Of a DNA stretch of 64,000 bases, positions 10,769-23,465 are shown piece by piece. A program made the position numbers and the translations under genes. The notes beneath the pieces were generated by a model. That model had not been told where the DNA came from and searched no databases. It worked only from the letters and a program-made list of their open reading frames with translations. The first letter of the stretch is position 1, and every line of letters starts with the position of its first letter. Origin of the DNA: Perognathus longimembris pacificus (Eukaryota; Chordata; Mammalia; Rodentia; Heteromyidae). The stretch is from positions 8,205,606 through 8,269,605 of the forward strand of contig NC_063181.1 in NCBI RefSeq assembly GCF_023159225.1, in the 5' to 3' direction.

Positions 10769-11717
10769 CATCGATGGGAAAGATGAAGAGTCAGGAATTC
10801 CCCCGCTGCTGGCACGCTGTAGGCCTCGTGGCCGGAAGTGCACTGTAAAGAACACTTTTAGCAGTGCCAAACAGTTGATTGCTCTTTTGTTTAAAGATCA
10901 GGAGAAGAAAGGAGGAGGGGAACAGAACAACCAAGAGATACCCACCCGTGCTCCCTCCCACCCACCCACTGCCTCATTGAAAACACTCCTTCCAAACCCA
11001 ACCTGGGAAGATTCTTGACTCCAGCCTGCTGGAGAGATGGAGAGAGGGGAAGGGAGTGGGAGGGAGCAAAGCACTCTTGGAAAGAGACCCACCTTGGAAG
11101 ACCCCCAAAGGGGCCAGCAAAACCATGGGTTCTTCAGTACACTTTGGGAGGAAGAGTGAGTGATGTCTCCACTCCATTCCCCCCGCCCCCAAACAAAATC
11201 CAGTATGGAGGAAGAGTAAAGGGGAGGGAGATGAGCGTCTCAAGGCCCTAAGCTCCCAACTCCTACAGGGCCTGTGATCAAACCTTTGAACCCAGTTCCA
11301 CCCACTCCCATAACCACTTCCAGACCTTCCAAACCCAGCCAAGAAACTGGCTTCTTTGGGGATTGAGTTCATAAGGAAATGCTGAAAAAATAAATAAAAA
11401 CCCACAGCCAAACACACTCACAAGGGAAGATAGGTTTCTCTTGAGACAGGAAACACAGCAGGATAGACTAAAGCAAAAACAGGACAACACCAACACCCGT
11501 TGGCCCAGAAAGTCCTGGGAACCATGCCAGCACCTTAGACCTTCATGTTAGCCTGGAGCCTTTCCCCTCGACCTCCACCCCCCTCACCAGAGACCAAAGA
11601 TGTAATCCTAGTAGTGTACAATGGGGGAGACTCCTCTGGAACCCCAGGATGATCAGCGGGGACCATAGAAGACAGGGATGATTCTTGTTGGGTGTTTTGT
11701 GTTGTTTTAGCAGCTAA

Positions 11718-11921
<204 letters not shown>

Positions 11922-12179
11922 TAGCCAAGGTGGGCCCTAGGGCAAAACTGAAGATTCGTGCATTCATGGGGGACTTAGAGCCTTGACCACCCCCCGACCC
12001 AGAAGTCTTAAAGACTGGGGTCAAAGGATGGTGTGTCTTGGTAGTGAACTAAAATGAGGGTTCCAAAGGAGATGTTGGCTTCACACGGGGGCTCCTCCCA
12101 GAAGTAAGTCCCATAGGCCAAGGAGCACCCCCCAAAAACTTTGCATGGCATGTACAGACAGCACCCCATAACATCCCAA

Positions 12180-12275
12180 CAGGTAATTGTACCCTGTAAT
12201 TGAGGCCAATCTGTGCTAGAGGGCCCTGGAATGCCACTCTGCCGGTCTGTCTTCATTGGTGGCTAATTGCTTGGT
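12180..12275. promoter_or_regulatory. Candidate conserved non-coding block
   Basis: GGTAATTG, TGTAATTG and GCTAATTG occur within 90 bp, with a GGCCAAT CCAAT-like core near 12,204. This homeodomain-type spacing is suggestive only. Confidence 0.25.
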
Positions 12276-14717
12276 CTGCCCTGACATCTTCAGCGGTGGG
12301 GCAAAGACGTCCCCAGCCAGCCACGCCTCTCCCACCAGCTTCTCTGGGCAGCCCCTCCATGAACTCTGGAAAGGACCCATTTTCAGTAGATTCCTGGTGG
12401 CCAATCCAATCTGCTGGGCTTAGCCCTCTCCATTCTGTCTGTAAGGCCCGCGGTGACTCACCTGGGTGAGCCACGCCCTTCCCCTAGCCTTAGACTTCTC
12501 TTCAGGAAAATGGGAAATCAATTAATCCCTATGCACTCCATCACCTCCCCAGCTTGAGGAAAGAGAAGGTTGTGCCGAATGCACAAGCGGCAATCGGAAG
12601 GTGCAAAAGGTGCCTCCCACAGGCTGTCAGCAAGAGGAACGGGAGGGCAGGTGTCAGCTGCCATTTCCTCTCCCCCAGTGACCCCAACCCACCTCCACCC
12701 ATTGGGAAGCCAGCACGGGTATTGTCACATACCAATGCTTGAGGCCCAAGGCAGGGGAGCCAGAGCCCAGAGAGGCAGTAGGTACTGGCAGAGCGATAGA
12801 GCCCTTGAGATGGGTGCCAAATAGAGACCGCCAAATCGCAGAAGGCCCCAGGCACAGAAACTGAGTCCGTGCCACCTTTCCACCCATGAACCCTCCCCGG
12901 ATGCCCTCAGCCCCTTGCCAACCTGCAAGACTCTTTCACAGCTTTGCCAAAGACACACTTTCAAGTTTAGATACAAAAGAGAGAAAGGAGCAAAAAGTGT
13001 ATCTCCCCCAGGCCAAACAAGTTTCTTCAGCATCCTGGGTACCCATCTTACCAAAGATGTCAGGAAGCCCCTTCCATCAGCCCAGGGATTGTCACTCGTA
13101 CTGTCTCCTACGCCACTTCCTAACCTGAAGATTGGCACCAAAATAAAGCAATGTCTCAGGTACCCCACCCTCGTGAGATTCCAGGGTCCCAACACCCACT
13201 GTCCTGGGCAGGATCACACTCAGACAGGGTCACACCAAGGAACCTGTCCAGACGCTTGCTTTCTGCTACAGGAGGGAGAGGGGAAAGGGGAAGCGTTCCC
13301 TGGTGCCAGGAGCAGCCGCGGGTGACAGGGCAGTGAAGGGAGACCTCGAATGCCCAACCCCGCCACGGCAGGGTCCTGAGGCCCCAGAGATCCAACCACA
13401 GGTTCACCTCCGGGAATCACAATGCCCAGGACACGCTGGAAATGTGTGGGACCCGAAACCCATTATCAATCTCTTGAGATCTTTGCTAGAACTACAAGTG
13501 CACAACACACCCATGACCCACCTTCCGTTTACGGGAAAATTTGAGACCGTGGGCATGCATCTGGGCAGAATCCCGTGGGCTCCCGTGCCATCTCCACTTG
13601 CTCCCACATGGCAGCCTCAGCAGAGGCCCGGGCCTTGCCATGGGGCAGGGGGTGGGGGGTTGCGGGTGGGCAGGGGGGCCGCCCTTCCATGCAGCTGTGC
13701 CCCCCCCCCCATGGGCTGTGGAGGAAATACAATCCCCAGGGCCCAGGGATTTTTTTTTCCCTTGTCCTCAGGGGGCTTACCATCCACTTGGGGACCGATT
13801 TAGTAACAACGCGAAGCAGCTTATCATCAAGTGCTCCCTTGCATGCGTTTGACTGTGAGGTCACTGAAGATGACGGAGGGGGGGGGGCGTGCTGAAGGAA
13901 CCCCTTTTGTTGTTAGGGGTTCCCCTCTGTCCCAGACAGCATAACCTCTTCAACTAGGGAGGGAGTAAAGGTACTTTTAACACAGGATAGGCAAATGGCA
14001 TTTCTACTGTTTAGTGCTATAACTTCGGGGTGAATCAATGAACCCGCACGGACCTAAATTCCTCTCTAGAGAAGGAAGGGGTGATCGTTTGTAGCTGATC
14101 AAATCTTTGGGACCCTGGGGCTCAGTGGAGAAGGTAGGGATGTGGGCTAAGCCCTGTGGATGAAGATTTGAGTCCTTGATTGAAGAAAAAGAGTTTCCCG
14201 GAACCGGGGTGGGGGAGGGGGGAAGCTAGAGGCATTGAGGGGCTGGCATGAATGAACCCAAGGCAATTGCAAAAGCAGAAACGGCAGTCTCTGCACAATG
14301 CCAGGCTCTGAGGGCCTGGCACACCGTAAATGCTTGGGGACTCAGGGAGCCGCGGGCTGGGCTGACTCAAGGAGGCCAGGGCACAAGGCCTTGCCAGAGA
14401 ATGCAGGCCAGGGACTTGCCTTGGTCTGATTTTCTCTCCGTGGGAATGGAGCCGGGAGGGAAGGTGTGGTATAACCAGCTCCGACGTCCCAGGTAAACAG
14501 GCAGGAACCGTATCTAGAGACCGAAGGGGAAAGGTCAGGCTGGGTACGGGGAGATCCCTGGGGACAGCTCACTTAGCCAGCTGGGCAGTTAGAAGGAACT
14601 TTTGCAAAGCAGTTTTGAAACTGAAGTGCCCTACAGGCTCCCGAAGTGGTACAGGGTTCGAGTCACTGAAAACAAAAAACATAAAAACATGTGAAGGACA
14701 TCCATTTTTCTTTTCCT

Positions 14718-14957
14718 TTCTCCTTTTTGTTGATGATGGGGCTTGAACTCAGAGCTTGGGTGCTGTCCCTGAGCTCTTTTGCTCAAGGCTAGCACTCTAC
14801 CACTTTAAGCCACAGCACCACTTCCAGCGTTCTGGTGGTTCGTTGGAGATAAGAGTCCCATGGACTTTCCAGTCCAGGCCGGCTTCAAACTGCGATCCTC
14901 AGGTCTCAGCCTCCTGAGTAGCTAGGATGACAGGCGTGAGCCACCAGCACCAGGCAA
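14718..14957 (-). mobile_element. Composite B1-like SINE, antisense
   Basis: Well preserved: reversed right monomer (GCTCAAGGCTAGCACTCTAC), then CCTCCTGAGTAGCTAGGATG and CAGGCGTGAGCCACCAGCAC. Confidence 0.9.
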
Positions 14958-15227
14958 AACCCAGTCTTTTAGGAATCATGTTCCAGTCCTATTTGAGTAC
15001 TTGCCCTCCCTAGAGACTCGTGTGTGAATGACAGGAAAGAGTGAGAAGAGAGCTTGAGGTGCTTGTAGCTGAATCTGCCTTGACTGTGCCGGGGTGGGGG
15101 GTGGGGGTGATGGGTGGCATTTCAGGGCCTAGGGGTGAGACCTGCCCTCGGATCTCTCTTTATCCTGTGACTCAGCACAAGAGCATAGAAAGGGTCAGCA
15201 GATGAGGACATTCAACCCCTCACTGAA

Positions 15228-15482
15228 GCCGGGCACCAGTGGCTCATGCCTGTAATCCTAGCTACTCAGTGGGGTAGGGCGGGGTGGGGGAAGGGGGCTG
15301 AGATCTGAGGATCAAGGTTCAAAGCCAGCTGAGGATGACTGTCATCTCTTATTAAGTACCAAACCATCAGGAGAAAAGAGCTGTGGCTCAAGTGGCAGTG
15401 CTCCAGACTTGAAGGGGGGAACAAGGGACAGCACCAAACCCTGAGTGAGAGTCCCAGTACCAGCGCAAGCAAACTAACAAAC
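15228..15482 (+). mobile_element. Composite B1-like SINE with a G-rich insertion
   Basis: GGCTCATGCCTGTAATCCTA starts the left half. A GGGGTAGGGC...GGGGG insert (about 15270-15297) interrupts it before GCTGAGATCTGAGGATC. The right monomer and an A-rich tail follow. Confidence 0.85.
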
Positions 15483-15494
15483 AAAAACCCTCAT

Positions 15495-15575
15495 TGTGAG
15501 AACTTAAACAAGTCACTTCACATCTCTGGGCCTATTGCTGCCTCATCAAAACGACAGGTTGGACTAGCTGGTCTA
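15495..15575 (+). mobile_element. MIR-like fragment
   Basis: AACAAGTCACTTCACATCTC then TGGGCCTATTG...CTCATCA resembles the MIR core (AAGTTACTTAACCTCTCTG). Confidence 0.5.
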
Positions 15576-15693
15576 CCATGGAATGACCTGGAACTGATTT
15601 GCTGTCCCCTTCCTGAGCTCTTGCACCTGAGTTCTGAACATGAATACAGACAACTGAGCAGGCTTGACTGGCCAGACCAACCCCAGACATTTC

Positions 15694-15717
15694 TGTGTGT
15701 GTGTGTGTGTGTGTGTC
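15694..15717. repeat. (GT)n microsatellite
   Basis: Twelve TG units. Confidence 0.95.
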
Positions 15718-17214
15718 TCACAGACACACATTCACAAGCCATTTACACACATACAGTTTGTACCTCCATTGTGAGCTTCCTCCAACACCTGAAGAGGCAG
15801 CCGCCTCGGTAAGCTCTGTGCCCGCTCATGATGCTCTCTACTTTCGCGTCCTCCCTGTCTCAACCCCAAGCCGGCAAGGCCATGTCTCCGCCAGCCTGCC
15901 CTACATTCCGACCTTCACCTTGCTGAGCCCACCGCCTCGGTGGACAGGACAGGGCCCAGAATCCCCACCCCACCTGGCATGAGTGAAGCCCACGGGGGCC
16001 CACAACATCGAGAGGCATGGGTATCCGCAGGTTCATGGTTCTGAGCCCTGGGGAAGGGCTGTTCACACGCCCCAGCTGGCCCACAGTGCCTCCCTCGGCC
16101 CAGACACTAAACTTCTGGACCCCGTCTGTGGGCACAGACGGGGAAACAATTTGCATCCTGCAGCCTTGAGCCCGAGGTGGTGCCGTACCTCAGCCACTTT
16201 GCCCAGAAGTAACACAAGCCGGCCTCGTGCTCTCTCATGAGTGAGGCAGGGAATTCCTCTCTGTGCCCCACAAGATGACAGCTAACTTGTGGCAGCTGGC
16301 TCCAGAAACGGCTTGTGGCGCCTGTAGGACCCCTGGGTGGATGGGGGGCGGGGGGGCCCACAGGCATGGAAGCAGTGGAGCCTCCGGCAGTAGCACCAGC
16401 AGCAGGAGTCAGTGAGGAGAGGAACACGGCAGGGAGGGAGCCAGGCAGGCATGGGAAGGAGTGCAGGCTGTGGGGAAGTGTGGAGGGACGAGCCCTCAGA
16501 GGAAGGGAGCCCTGTCTCCAGAGCAGCTGCATCCTCAGACTGCCCCCCTCCGGCACACACACACAGACACAAACACAGCCCACCCCATGACCTCCCACGG
16601 TGGTTCACCTGGCCAGGTTCCCAGAATCCCCCAGGGCCCAGCCCAGGATCACCGAGCAGGCTTGTGCTAGGCAGCTCCCCTCTGCCTCCCAAGGGTCCCA
16701 CCCACCTGGCAGGACCATCCACAGCCACCCAGCTGGGGCCAACCCCGGGCAGCCCTCAGACAGGCGCCTGTGGCCAGAAACTACCTAAAATCCCTTCACG
16801 CCGTAAGGCCAACACATCATCCTTCCAAAGCAAATATTAGATAAATGGTGGAAAGCCCACAGAGGGTCCCCAAATTGCACCCCATTTCAGCACGCAGTTG
16901 CTACTCCCAACGATTGGAGCTCATTACTGGGAGTGAACTTGGCATCTTGGGCTCCCTTCCCTTCTCACTTTCTCCCTCCACAGCCACAAATAGGGGAGGA
17001 AGGAGACCTGCCAGTCAGTAGTCACCCTTCCACAGCTGGCAGAAAAGCCCAGCTCTCCTGGGCTCTCTCCTCCAGAGGAGGCAGGGTAGCTCCTTGCTAC
17101 CCTGGCATGGCCCGGCCTCCCCCCCTCTCCCCACCCCCCACCCCGGGGCTCACTCAGACCAAAGTCCCAGTGGTCCTTCCATCCCCAAAGCCTCTCGAGT
17201 CGGCTGGACCAGCC

Positions 17215-17465
17215 ACTCAGCAAATACTCTCTAGGAGTAATTGGATGTGATGGAACGAGGGCTTTCCAGCTCCTCAGTGAAAGTCTGTGGATGTCATTTA
17301 ATGGCACAAAAAATAAAAGGCTCGGGCCTCCCGCCTACCAGTGCCAGGACATCATTAATCTCCGCAGAAAGGCCTCAGCGTTCCATCACTGCTGCCGGCC
17401 CCCGATGAGCCAGACAAATTACAGACCAGAGCCAGGCTCTCTGTGGGGCGGTTATTAGGTTGGAG
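17215..17465. promoter_or_regulatory. Candidate conserved non-coding element
   Basis: A unique block in the last PEBP4 intron with AGTAATTGGATG, CATTTAATGG, CATCATTAATC, CAAATTACAG and GTTATTAGG within 250 bp. It is not a recognisable repeat. Enhancer function is inferred only. Confidence 0.3.
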
Positions 17466-17987
17466 TTGGATTCCTCTTGTTTTCTTCAGGGCCACTTCTG
17501 TCCCCGGACCAGGAGCGGTGACCTGCCAAGTGGTAAAGTAGAGCAGGGGAGGCGTGGGGGCAGGGGAACCACGGGTGTCTACCTTAGTCGGCCATACGTT
17601 TTCTTGTCTGAGAGCATAGGGCAGCTCAGAGTCAGAACCTGGGTCACGGCAGCAGCTGCCCAAAGCAGAAGGCCAACTAACTGCCAAGGGTTCAAACCCT
17701 CTGGGCCTTGCTCTCTAGCTACCTGAATGGGGGCCTGCCTCTGTCCGCCTCTCCACCCTTTCATCCCAAACTGAGAGAAAAACAGACTTCAAGGACAGCA
17801 AGGAAGGACCAAGTAGCAATTCAGATGGGAAATGGCCCTTGGCTAGAGCGGGGCTGGGCAGCTGTCCTGTGCTGGCTAGGAATGAGTCTAGTAAAGAGAC
17901 TCCGCTCATCTGTGCCCTGGCCCAGGCCTCCCTTCCAAGGACTGGTTTATAATTCACCTGGGGTTGTGCTTTATCAGAAACTCTTTG

Positions 17988-18249
17988 AGGCCAGGCACCA
18001 GTGGCTCACGCCTGTAATCCTAGCTACGTAGGAGGCTGAGATCCAAGGATCACAGTTCAAGGCCAGCCCAGGCGGGAAAGTCATTTGATGCTCTCATCTC
18101 CAATCTCCAATCCGTCCGCAAAAAGCCGGAGGTAGAGGTATGGCTCAAGTGATCAAGCATCAGCCTTGAGCAAAAAAGCCAAGCAAGGGCACAAGGCCCT
18201 GAGTTCAAGTCCCAGTATTGGCACACGCGCACACACACACACACACACA
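17988..18249 (+). mobile_element. Composite B1-like SINE with CA-repeat tail
   Basis: GGCTCACGCCTGTAATCCTA, then the right monomer (TATGGCTCAAGTGATCAAGC) and GAGTTCAAGTCCC. The A-rich tail has become (CA)n at 18222-18249. Confidence 0.88.
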
Positions 18250-19439
18250 GGAATTCATGGAGGACAAGCGTGAGATTGGATGAAGAAGCTGCCACCTCCC
18301 GTTCCTGACAGAGGCCTCGGCAGGCCCCGCTCCCTCTGCTCACAGCACATACTCTACAACCCGTCACCCCATTTTCCTCAGCCCCGCAAGGGGGTCAGGA
18401 CTAGACTAGTTAGAGCATCACTTTCCTGTTTAGCCCTAACAGACCCAACAAAGCTGGCCACCAGCATATAATAGCCACCTCCAAACCGTGCTAAGCCAAC
18501 TCCATCGCTTTGGGGCCTGAAGGTGGAGAGTGAAGGTCAACACGAGTTCCCGGGCTATTTCTAACTCGGAGAACTGTTCACACACTGTCCTGCTCGGCAG
18601 CTCAGGCGCACGGCGTGGCTCCGAACCCCCCAGCCTTTAGACGAGCTTTCCTAACTCTCCCTTCACCACCCCCTCCCCCAAAACTTCACCCTAGCTCCTC
18701 TAACCTCAGCACTGACCAGTAAATGAGGGGGTGAGCTTTAGGTAGGGCTGCTGCAGCTGGCTCTAAGGGTAGGGGCCAGGCCTCTTGTGTTGCCCCTGCT
18801 AGGCGGCTCCAGGATGCCATAGGCCTCCGCCTCCTGGAATCCTCTGGCCCATGGCAGGAAGAGTCTGGCTGGCTACCGGTACAGCCCTCCCGCCCCCTTC
18901 CTGCAAGGCAACGGCCTCCTGCAGCTCCGGGACCCAGCACTGCCATACAGGAAGGGGTTTTCCTCTGAGTGGTGACCACGGAAGCCACAGCTCCTCATGT
19001 CTCCCCACACACCCCTGAGGGCCTGACTCACCCCTCTTCCTTCTAGAACTTGCTTGGGGTCAGTTCCTCTTGCCCTGTGTGGCAGGAAATTAGTGGGGGT
19101 GTGTAAGGAATCCTGAATGAGCCAGAGAAGGAGGCGGCCGGACGCTAGGGCCCTGACTGGGTGCAGCAGCTGCCCAAGTTGCTGAGAACCACAAGACGGG
19201 TGGAAATGGGGCTGAGAAAGAGCTTGAGGCTCGGGGAGGCCTAGCTGTCTGGCAAATGAGGGCTCATTCAGGGCACAGGGGATTTCTTTCCACCCGCCTG
19301 CCCTGATCTCGTGATGGGTTTCAATTCCTTCCTTGTCACTCAGGTTCCTTCCTGCCCTCCCCCTCCTCGATGGGGAAGGCCACCTTGTCCCCTTGGGTGT
19401 GCCATGCACCAATTCACCATGATCTCTTGCACAGGCATG

Positions 19440-19468
<29 letters not shown>
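19440..19468. repeat. (CA)n microsatellite
   Basis: About 14 CA units. Confidence 0.95.
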
Positions 19469-19472
<4 letters not shown>

Positions 19473-19978
19473 GTGCATATACATGCATACACATGGGGTC
19501 ATGATACCTGAATTCTTTCCCAACCAGCCCAGATCCTGGGCTACAGAGGTTGTGGTTAGGCCCAGCATCTAGAAAGGGCACCAGAAAGGACACAGAACCA
19601 CGTCATGGAAGTACCTAGCGCAGCTAGCCTCTGAGGTCAAGTTCTCAGCACCTGGGCCACGTCGCCTCCTGCAAGCCCTCCCTCTGTGGCTCTCAAGGCC
19701 TGGCCAAGCCCACGGCCGCTGGGTCAGGCAGTACTGAGGGCATGTCAAGGGGCCTCGCCCTCGTCGGTGCCCTCTAAGAGCTTCCTCACTAGAACCTCAT
19801 TCTGGATGCTCCTCTGCTGTCCCCTCTGTGGGTTTCGGGTACTCAGGGTTCCCCACCTTAACGAGTGTTCGTGTGTGCACTGTTCCTGGAGCACGGCCTG
19901 GTACACAGGGGATCCTACAGGGGAGTACTATTGTCCTGTGCTTGTCACTGCTGGAGTCTGAGATTAAAATCATCCTGG

Positions 19979-20180
19979 TATGGGGCTGGGGATATGGCCT
20001 AGTGGCAAGAAAGCTCGCCTCATATACAAGAAGCCCTGGGTTCGATTCTCCAGCACCACATACCTAGAAAACAGCCAGAAGTGGCGCTGTGGCTCAAGTG
20101 GCAGAAAAAAGGAAGCCAGGGACAGTGCTCAGGCCCTGAGTCCAAGGCCCAGGACTGGCCAAATAAAATAAAATAAAATA
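19979..20180 (+). mobile_element. IDL-Geo dimeric SINE with target-site duplication
   Basis: Left monomer GGGGCTGGGGATATGGCCTA with B box GGGTTCGATTC, then right monomer GTGGCGCTGTGGCTCAAGTG, then an (AAAAT)n tail. AAATCATCCTGG (19967-19978) and AAATCGTCCTGG (20181-20192) flank it. Confidence 0.93.
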
Positions 20181-20192
20181 AAATCGTCCTGG

Positions 20193-20447
20193 CCTAGCTA
20201 AGTACCAATGGCTCCCGCCTCTAATCCTAGCTACTCAGGACGCTGAGAGCTGAGGATCTCAGTTCAAAGCTAGCCCAGGTAGGAAAGTCCCTGAGACTCT
20301 TATAATCAATTAACGACCAAAGAGCTGGAAACAGAGCTGTCTCTCAAGTGGTAGAGTGCTAGCCTTGAGCAAAGAAAGCTCAGGGATAGCATTGGTCCAG
20401 GCCCTGAGGACAAGCCCCAGTACCAGCACCTAAATAAATAAATAATT
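20193..20447 (+). mobile_element. Composite B1-like SINE with AAAT tail
   Basis: It starts right after the target duplication of the preceding SINE. TCTAATCCTAGCTACTCAGG, right monomer TCAAGTGGTAGAGTGCTAGC, then (AAAT)n. Confidence 0.88.
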
Positions 20448-20566
20448 GGTTCTATCCTTTGGCATGTCTTTGCCATGCCAATCACCCTGGGCGGCGGGGA
20501 GGGCGGGGGGGGGGGAGTTGGGGATGAGAGAGGAATGCTAAGAAAGACTCAGTTTCTCCCTTTTTA

Positions 20567-20588
20567 TGTACACCCACGGGGGTGTACA
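20567..20588. repeat. Perfect short inverted repeat
   Basis: TGTACACCC, a 4-base spacer ACGG, then GGGTGTACA: nine perfectly paired bases per arm. Confidence 0.9.
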
Positions 20589-20671
20589 CACAGCAGCCTG
20601 TGAATCTTAGGTGAGTCTAAGAAAACTTCTAGGCTCTTAGCTCCTTTTCACCCTATCTGTCTTGGTCTTGG

Positions 20672-20745
20672 CTAGGAATGGATGCCTGTAATCCCAGCTA
20701 CTCAAGAGGCTAAGGCAGAGGAAGCAAGAGTTAGAGCCCCTCCCC
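20672..20745 (+). mobile_element. 7SL/B1-like monomer fragment
   Basis: GGATGCCTGTAATCCCAGC and TACTCAAGAGGCTAAGGCAG are the 7SL/B1 signature. No right monomer follows. Confidence 0.7.
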
Positions 20746-20787
20746 CCGCCCCCCGCCCCTCGGCCTAAGACACAGATCCTCAAAATG

Positions 20788-20872
20788 GTCTGGGGGTGTG
20801 GCTTTAGCAGCAGAGTGTGGGCCTAGCACGTGTGAGGCCCTGGGGTTCCGCCCTCCACAGTAAAGAAAAAGC
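20788..20872 (+). mobile_element. Old ID-like element
   Basis: GTCTGGGGGTGTGGCTTTAG, GGCCTAGCACGTGTGAGGC and CTGGGGTTCCGCCC follow the ID layout, with an A-rich tail (AGTAAAGAAAAAGC). Confidence 0.6.
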
Positions 20873-21829
20873 AAAGGGGATGGGGAGGAGAATAAAATGG
20901 AAAATAAATGACTAAATGACTGCTCTCCACTACCCTGCTCCAGGCCTTCCCCAAGAGCTTCCTCCACCCCTTTGCTAGACTTACAAATAAAGGGCAAGCA
21001 AACCCCCAAAGCGCAAGAACCTGCAGGACACGTGTGCCTTCCAGTTACACTTAAATTCCAGATGAACCGCAAAAACCGAAACATAAAAATGTAGTAGGTA
21101 CGCTCCACGCAACAGGTGGGATACACTTGCACAACCAGCCATTTGCTGCTTATCTGATAGCCAAACTTAACCAGGGCTTCCTTTATTTTCCTGGCAACCG
21201 CCATGGCGGAGCGCCTGAGGCTCAGGGTTTGGGAAACAAGAGCGTGGGAAAATGCCTCTGACCACTTTCCTCAGCCTTTCCCCAGTGCCCAGGGCTGGGC
21301 CTCGCTTACCCTACGTGTCCATACTTGCCCCGGATGTACCCTGATTGGGGTGGCTCCCCTCTGAGGTCCCCTCCAGTCTGTACAGTGACTGGCCTTCTCC
21401 AGGTCCAGCCTCCCTCTCTCCCTTCTCCTCCAGGATCCAAGGGCTGCCCCCTCTCCCTCCACCTGGGGGAAGAAGCTCTATGGCAGGGGTCAGTGGGAGT
21501 CCAGAGGAGAAGTCTGTGGGTGGAGCATAGATTTCCCCACCAATCACAGCCCCAGAAGCCAAGATGAGCAGGTGTCGCGGGTCCTCAGCCATGACAGGTC
21601 AGGAGATCTGTAGGGAGAAGGGTAGGGGGCAGACAGGGCCAAATGTTTACTGACTGGCATTTCCTTTCGGCCTAGGTATAAAAACAAAAGTGCTAAATAA
21701 AGAGCCCTGGAGAAGGAGGCTCAAGATGGCCCAAGCAGGCACCTAACCCTCTGCCACTTCTTGAGGGCTGTGTGAGCATCCCCGGGCCACCACTAACCAG
21801 TAGCTAAGAGGCACAGTCCAATGGCCTAA

Positions 21830-22015
<186 letters not shown>

Positions 22016-22170
22016 CAGGAGGCGGCATCGTGCAGTCCAAGAAGGACAAGCAGAGATAACTGTTTGGGGGACACCCCAGGTGTGCGTCCACGTCACCCAT
22101 CGGTCTGGGGATGGAACACCCTCTCGGTAGGCACCCCTTCTCTTCCAAATTAAAAATAATATCATCCAAG
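22016..22170 (+). other. PEBP4: PEBP4 3' UTR
   Basis: A short untranslated region from the stop to just beyond the ATTAAA signal. A GT-rich stretch follows (TCTTGGTGTTTTGC at about 22171), as expected for a downstream cleavage element. Confidence 0.7.
22149..22154 (+). terminator. PEBP4 poly(A) signal ATTAAA
   Basis: The common variant hexamer lies 134 bases after the stop codon, with a U/GU-rich element about 20 bases downstream. Confidence 0.7.
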
Positions 22171-22529
22171 TCTTGGTGTTTTGCTTCCTAACCCGTCTTC
22201 CTTCCGCAAGGAGGAATCAGCCAACATCCAGCCCTGGGATTTGGGTGTTTCTTATAAATGCAAACGGATGGGGCTGAGGGCTGGTCAGACAGCAAGGCGG
22301 TGGAAAGCTCTAGGCCTAAACTGACAAGTTGTTCGTCCTTCCTAAGGCTCTGTCTCCTCGGCTGTGAAATCAAGGTAGAAAGAAGCATTCAAGGACCATT
22401 GATTTGTCACCTAAGGTCTTCCTGGCTCTGACATTCACAGCAGGCAGGCAGTGAATAGTCTCACACCCATTCTGGGCCAGCATGGGTGAACAGGGCAGAC
22501 GGCATCCAATATAGGGACTCGTGGAGCTT

Positions 22530-23000
22530 CCTGTACAGTAGGAAGAGATGTATAGCTTACCAACAAACCGATACCCGTGCTTGAGGGGCTAGAGGGGGCC
22601 TGATTTCTAATGGGAATTGAAGGTTCAGGCAAGACCTCTTAGAAGTGATGTTTCGTGTCAGGGCTGCAGAGCAGGACAACGGTTAACTCCGTGAGCAGAG
22701 ACAAGGGTAGAGAGCACCCCCAAAGCTCTGCCAAGCTTCCCTGGCTGGTGAAGGCATGAGGGGCATCTTCCAGGAAAGGAAAGGCCAGTGGTGGAGTCTG
22801 CAATGAAGTATACGCAAGGATGAAAACATTATAGGATAGATAGGTGGGCAACAGTCACGCCATGCTCTGTCTGTTTTGGATTGTATCCTAAACAGCAATG
22901 AGAAATCATTAGACAGTCAATAGACTGGAAAAGAAATAGGCATCCCAGCAGATGGGTGCTTTTAAAAAGCTGTAAGGGACACTGGGACATGGTAAGTTAT
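22530..23000 (+). repeat. Ancient mammalian interspersed repeat, family not named
   Basis: Phrases such as AAGACCTCTTAGAAGTGATG and TTTTGGATTGTATCCTAAAC followed by CAATGAGAAATCATTAGACA resemble a widespread old mammalian repeat (…gaagtgatgtttgagctgag…, …ttggattttattctaagtgc…). I recognise the pattern but cannot assign the family. Confidence 0.45.
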
Positions 23001-23189
23001 GCAGGACTCTAGGCGTTCACACACCGTGAGACCGAAGGAGGCCACTCGGAGCGGAGGAACACAAAGGCGCCGTGCTTGTGCACCTCTGAAAATAGTTATC
23101 CAAATGAACTCCAGGAAATGGAAACAAGAGGGGTTTTTGTTTGTTTGTTTCTTGGTTGTCATTTTTGTTTTCTTTTAGTCTTGTTTGCT

Positions 23190-23440
23190 TGTCTATCTGA
23201 CACAGAAATGGAGGGACACAGACATGGAGGGACAAAGAGTGAACAAATGCAGCCGTGGTCCTCACTAGACACCGTGCGGAACATGAGCTACACAGATTGT
23301 GGGTGGGGACGGGAGGGGAAAACGGGGATAAAGCAAGAGAAGGGGGCAACATTGTCCAAAAAGAAATGTACTCTTTACCTGACTTATGTAGCTATAATTC
23401 CTGTGTATATCATCTTTATGATATCACTTTTTAAAAAACT
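23190..23440 (+). repeat. Unidentified repeat-like block
   Basis: Contains GGGAGGGGAAAACGGGG, then AAGGGGGCAACATTGTCC, AAAAAGAAATGTACTC and CTGTGTATATCATCTTTATG. The composition resembles 3' ends of rodent retroelements, but I cannot place it. Confidence 0.35.
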
Positions 23441-23465
23441 CAGGGGGGGGGGAATAAAAGCTGTC

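Noticed and set aside
12725..13195. 156-codon minus-strand frame in a PEBP4 intron
   Set aside because: No domain, no splice sites supporting an exon; ordinary chance frame in GC-rich sequence.
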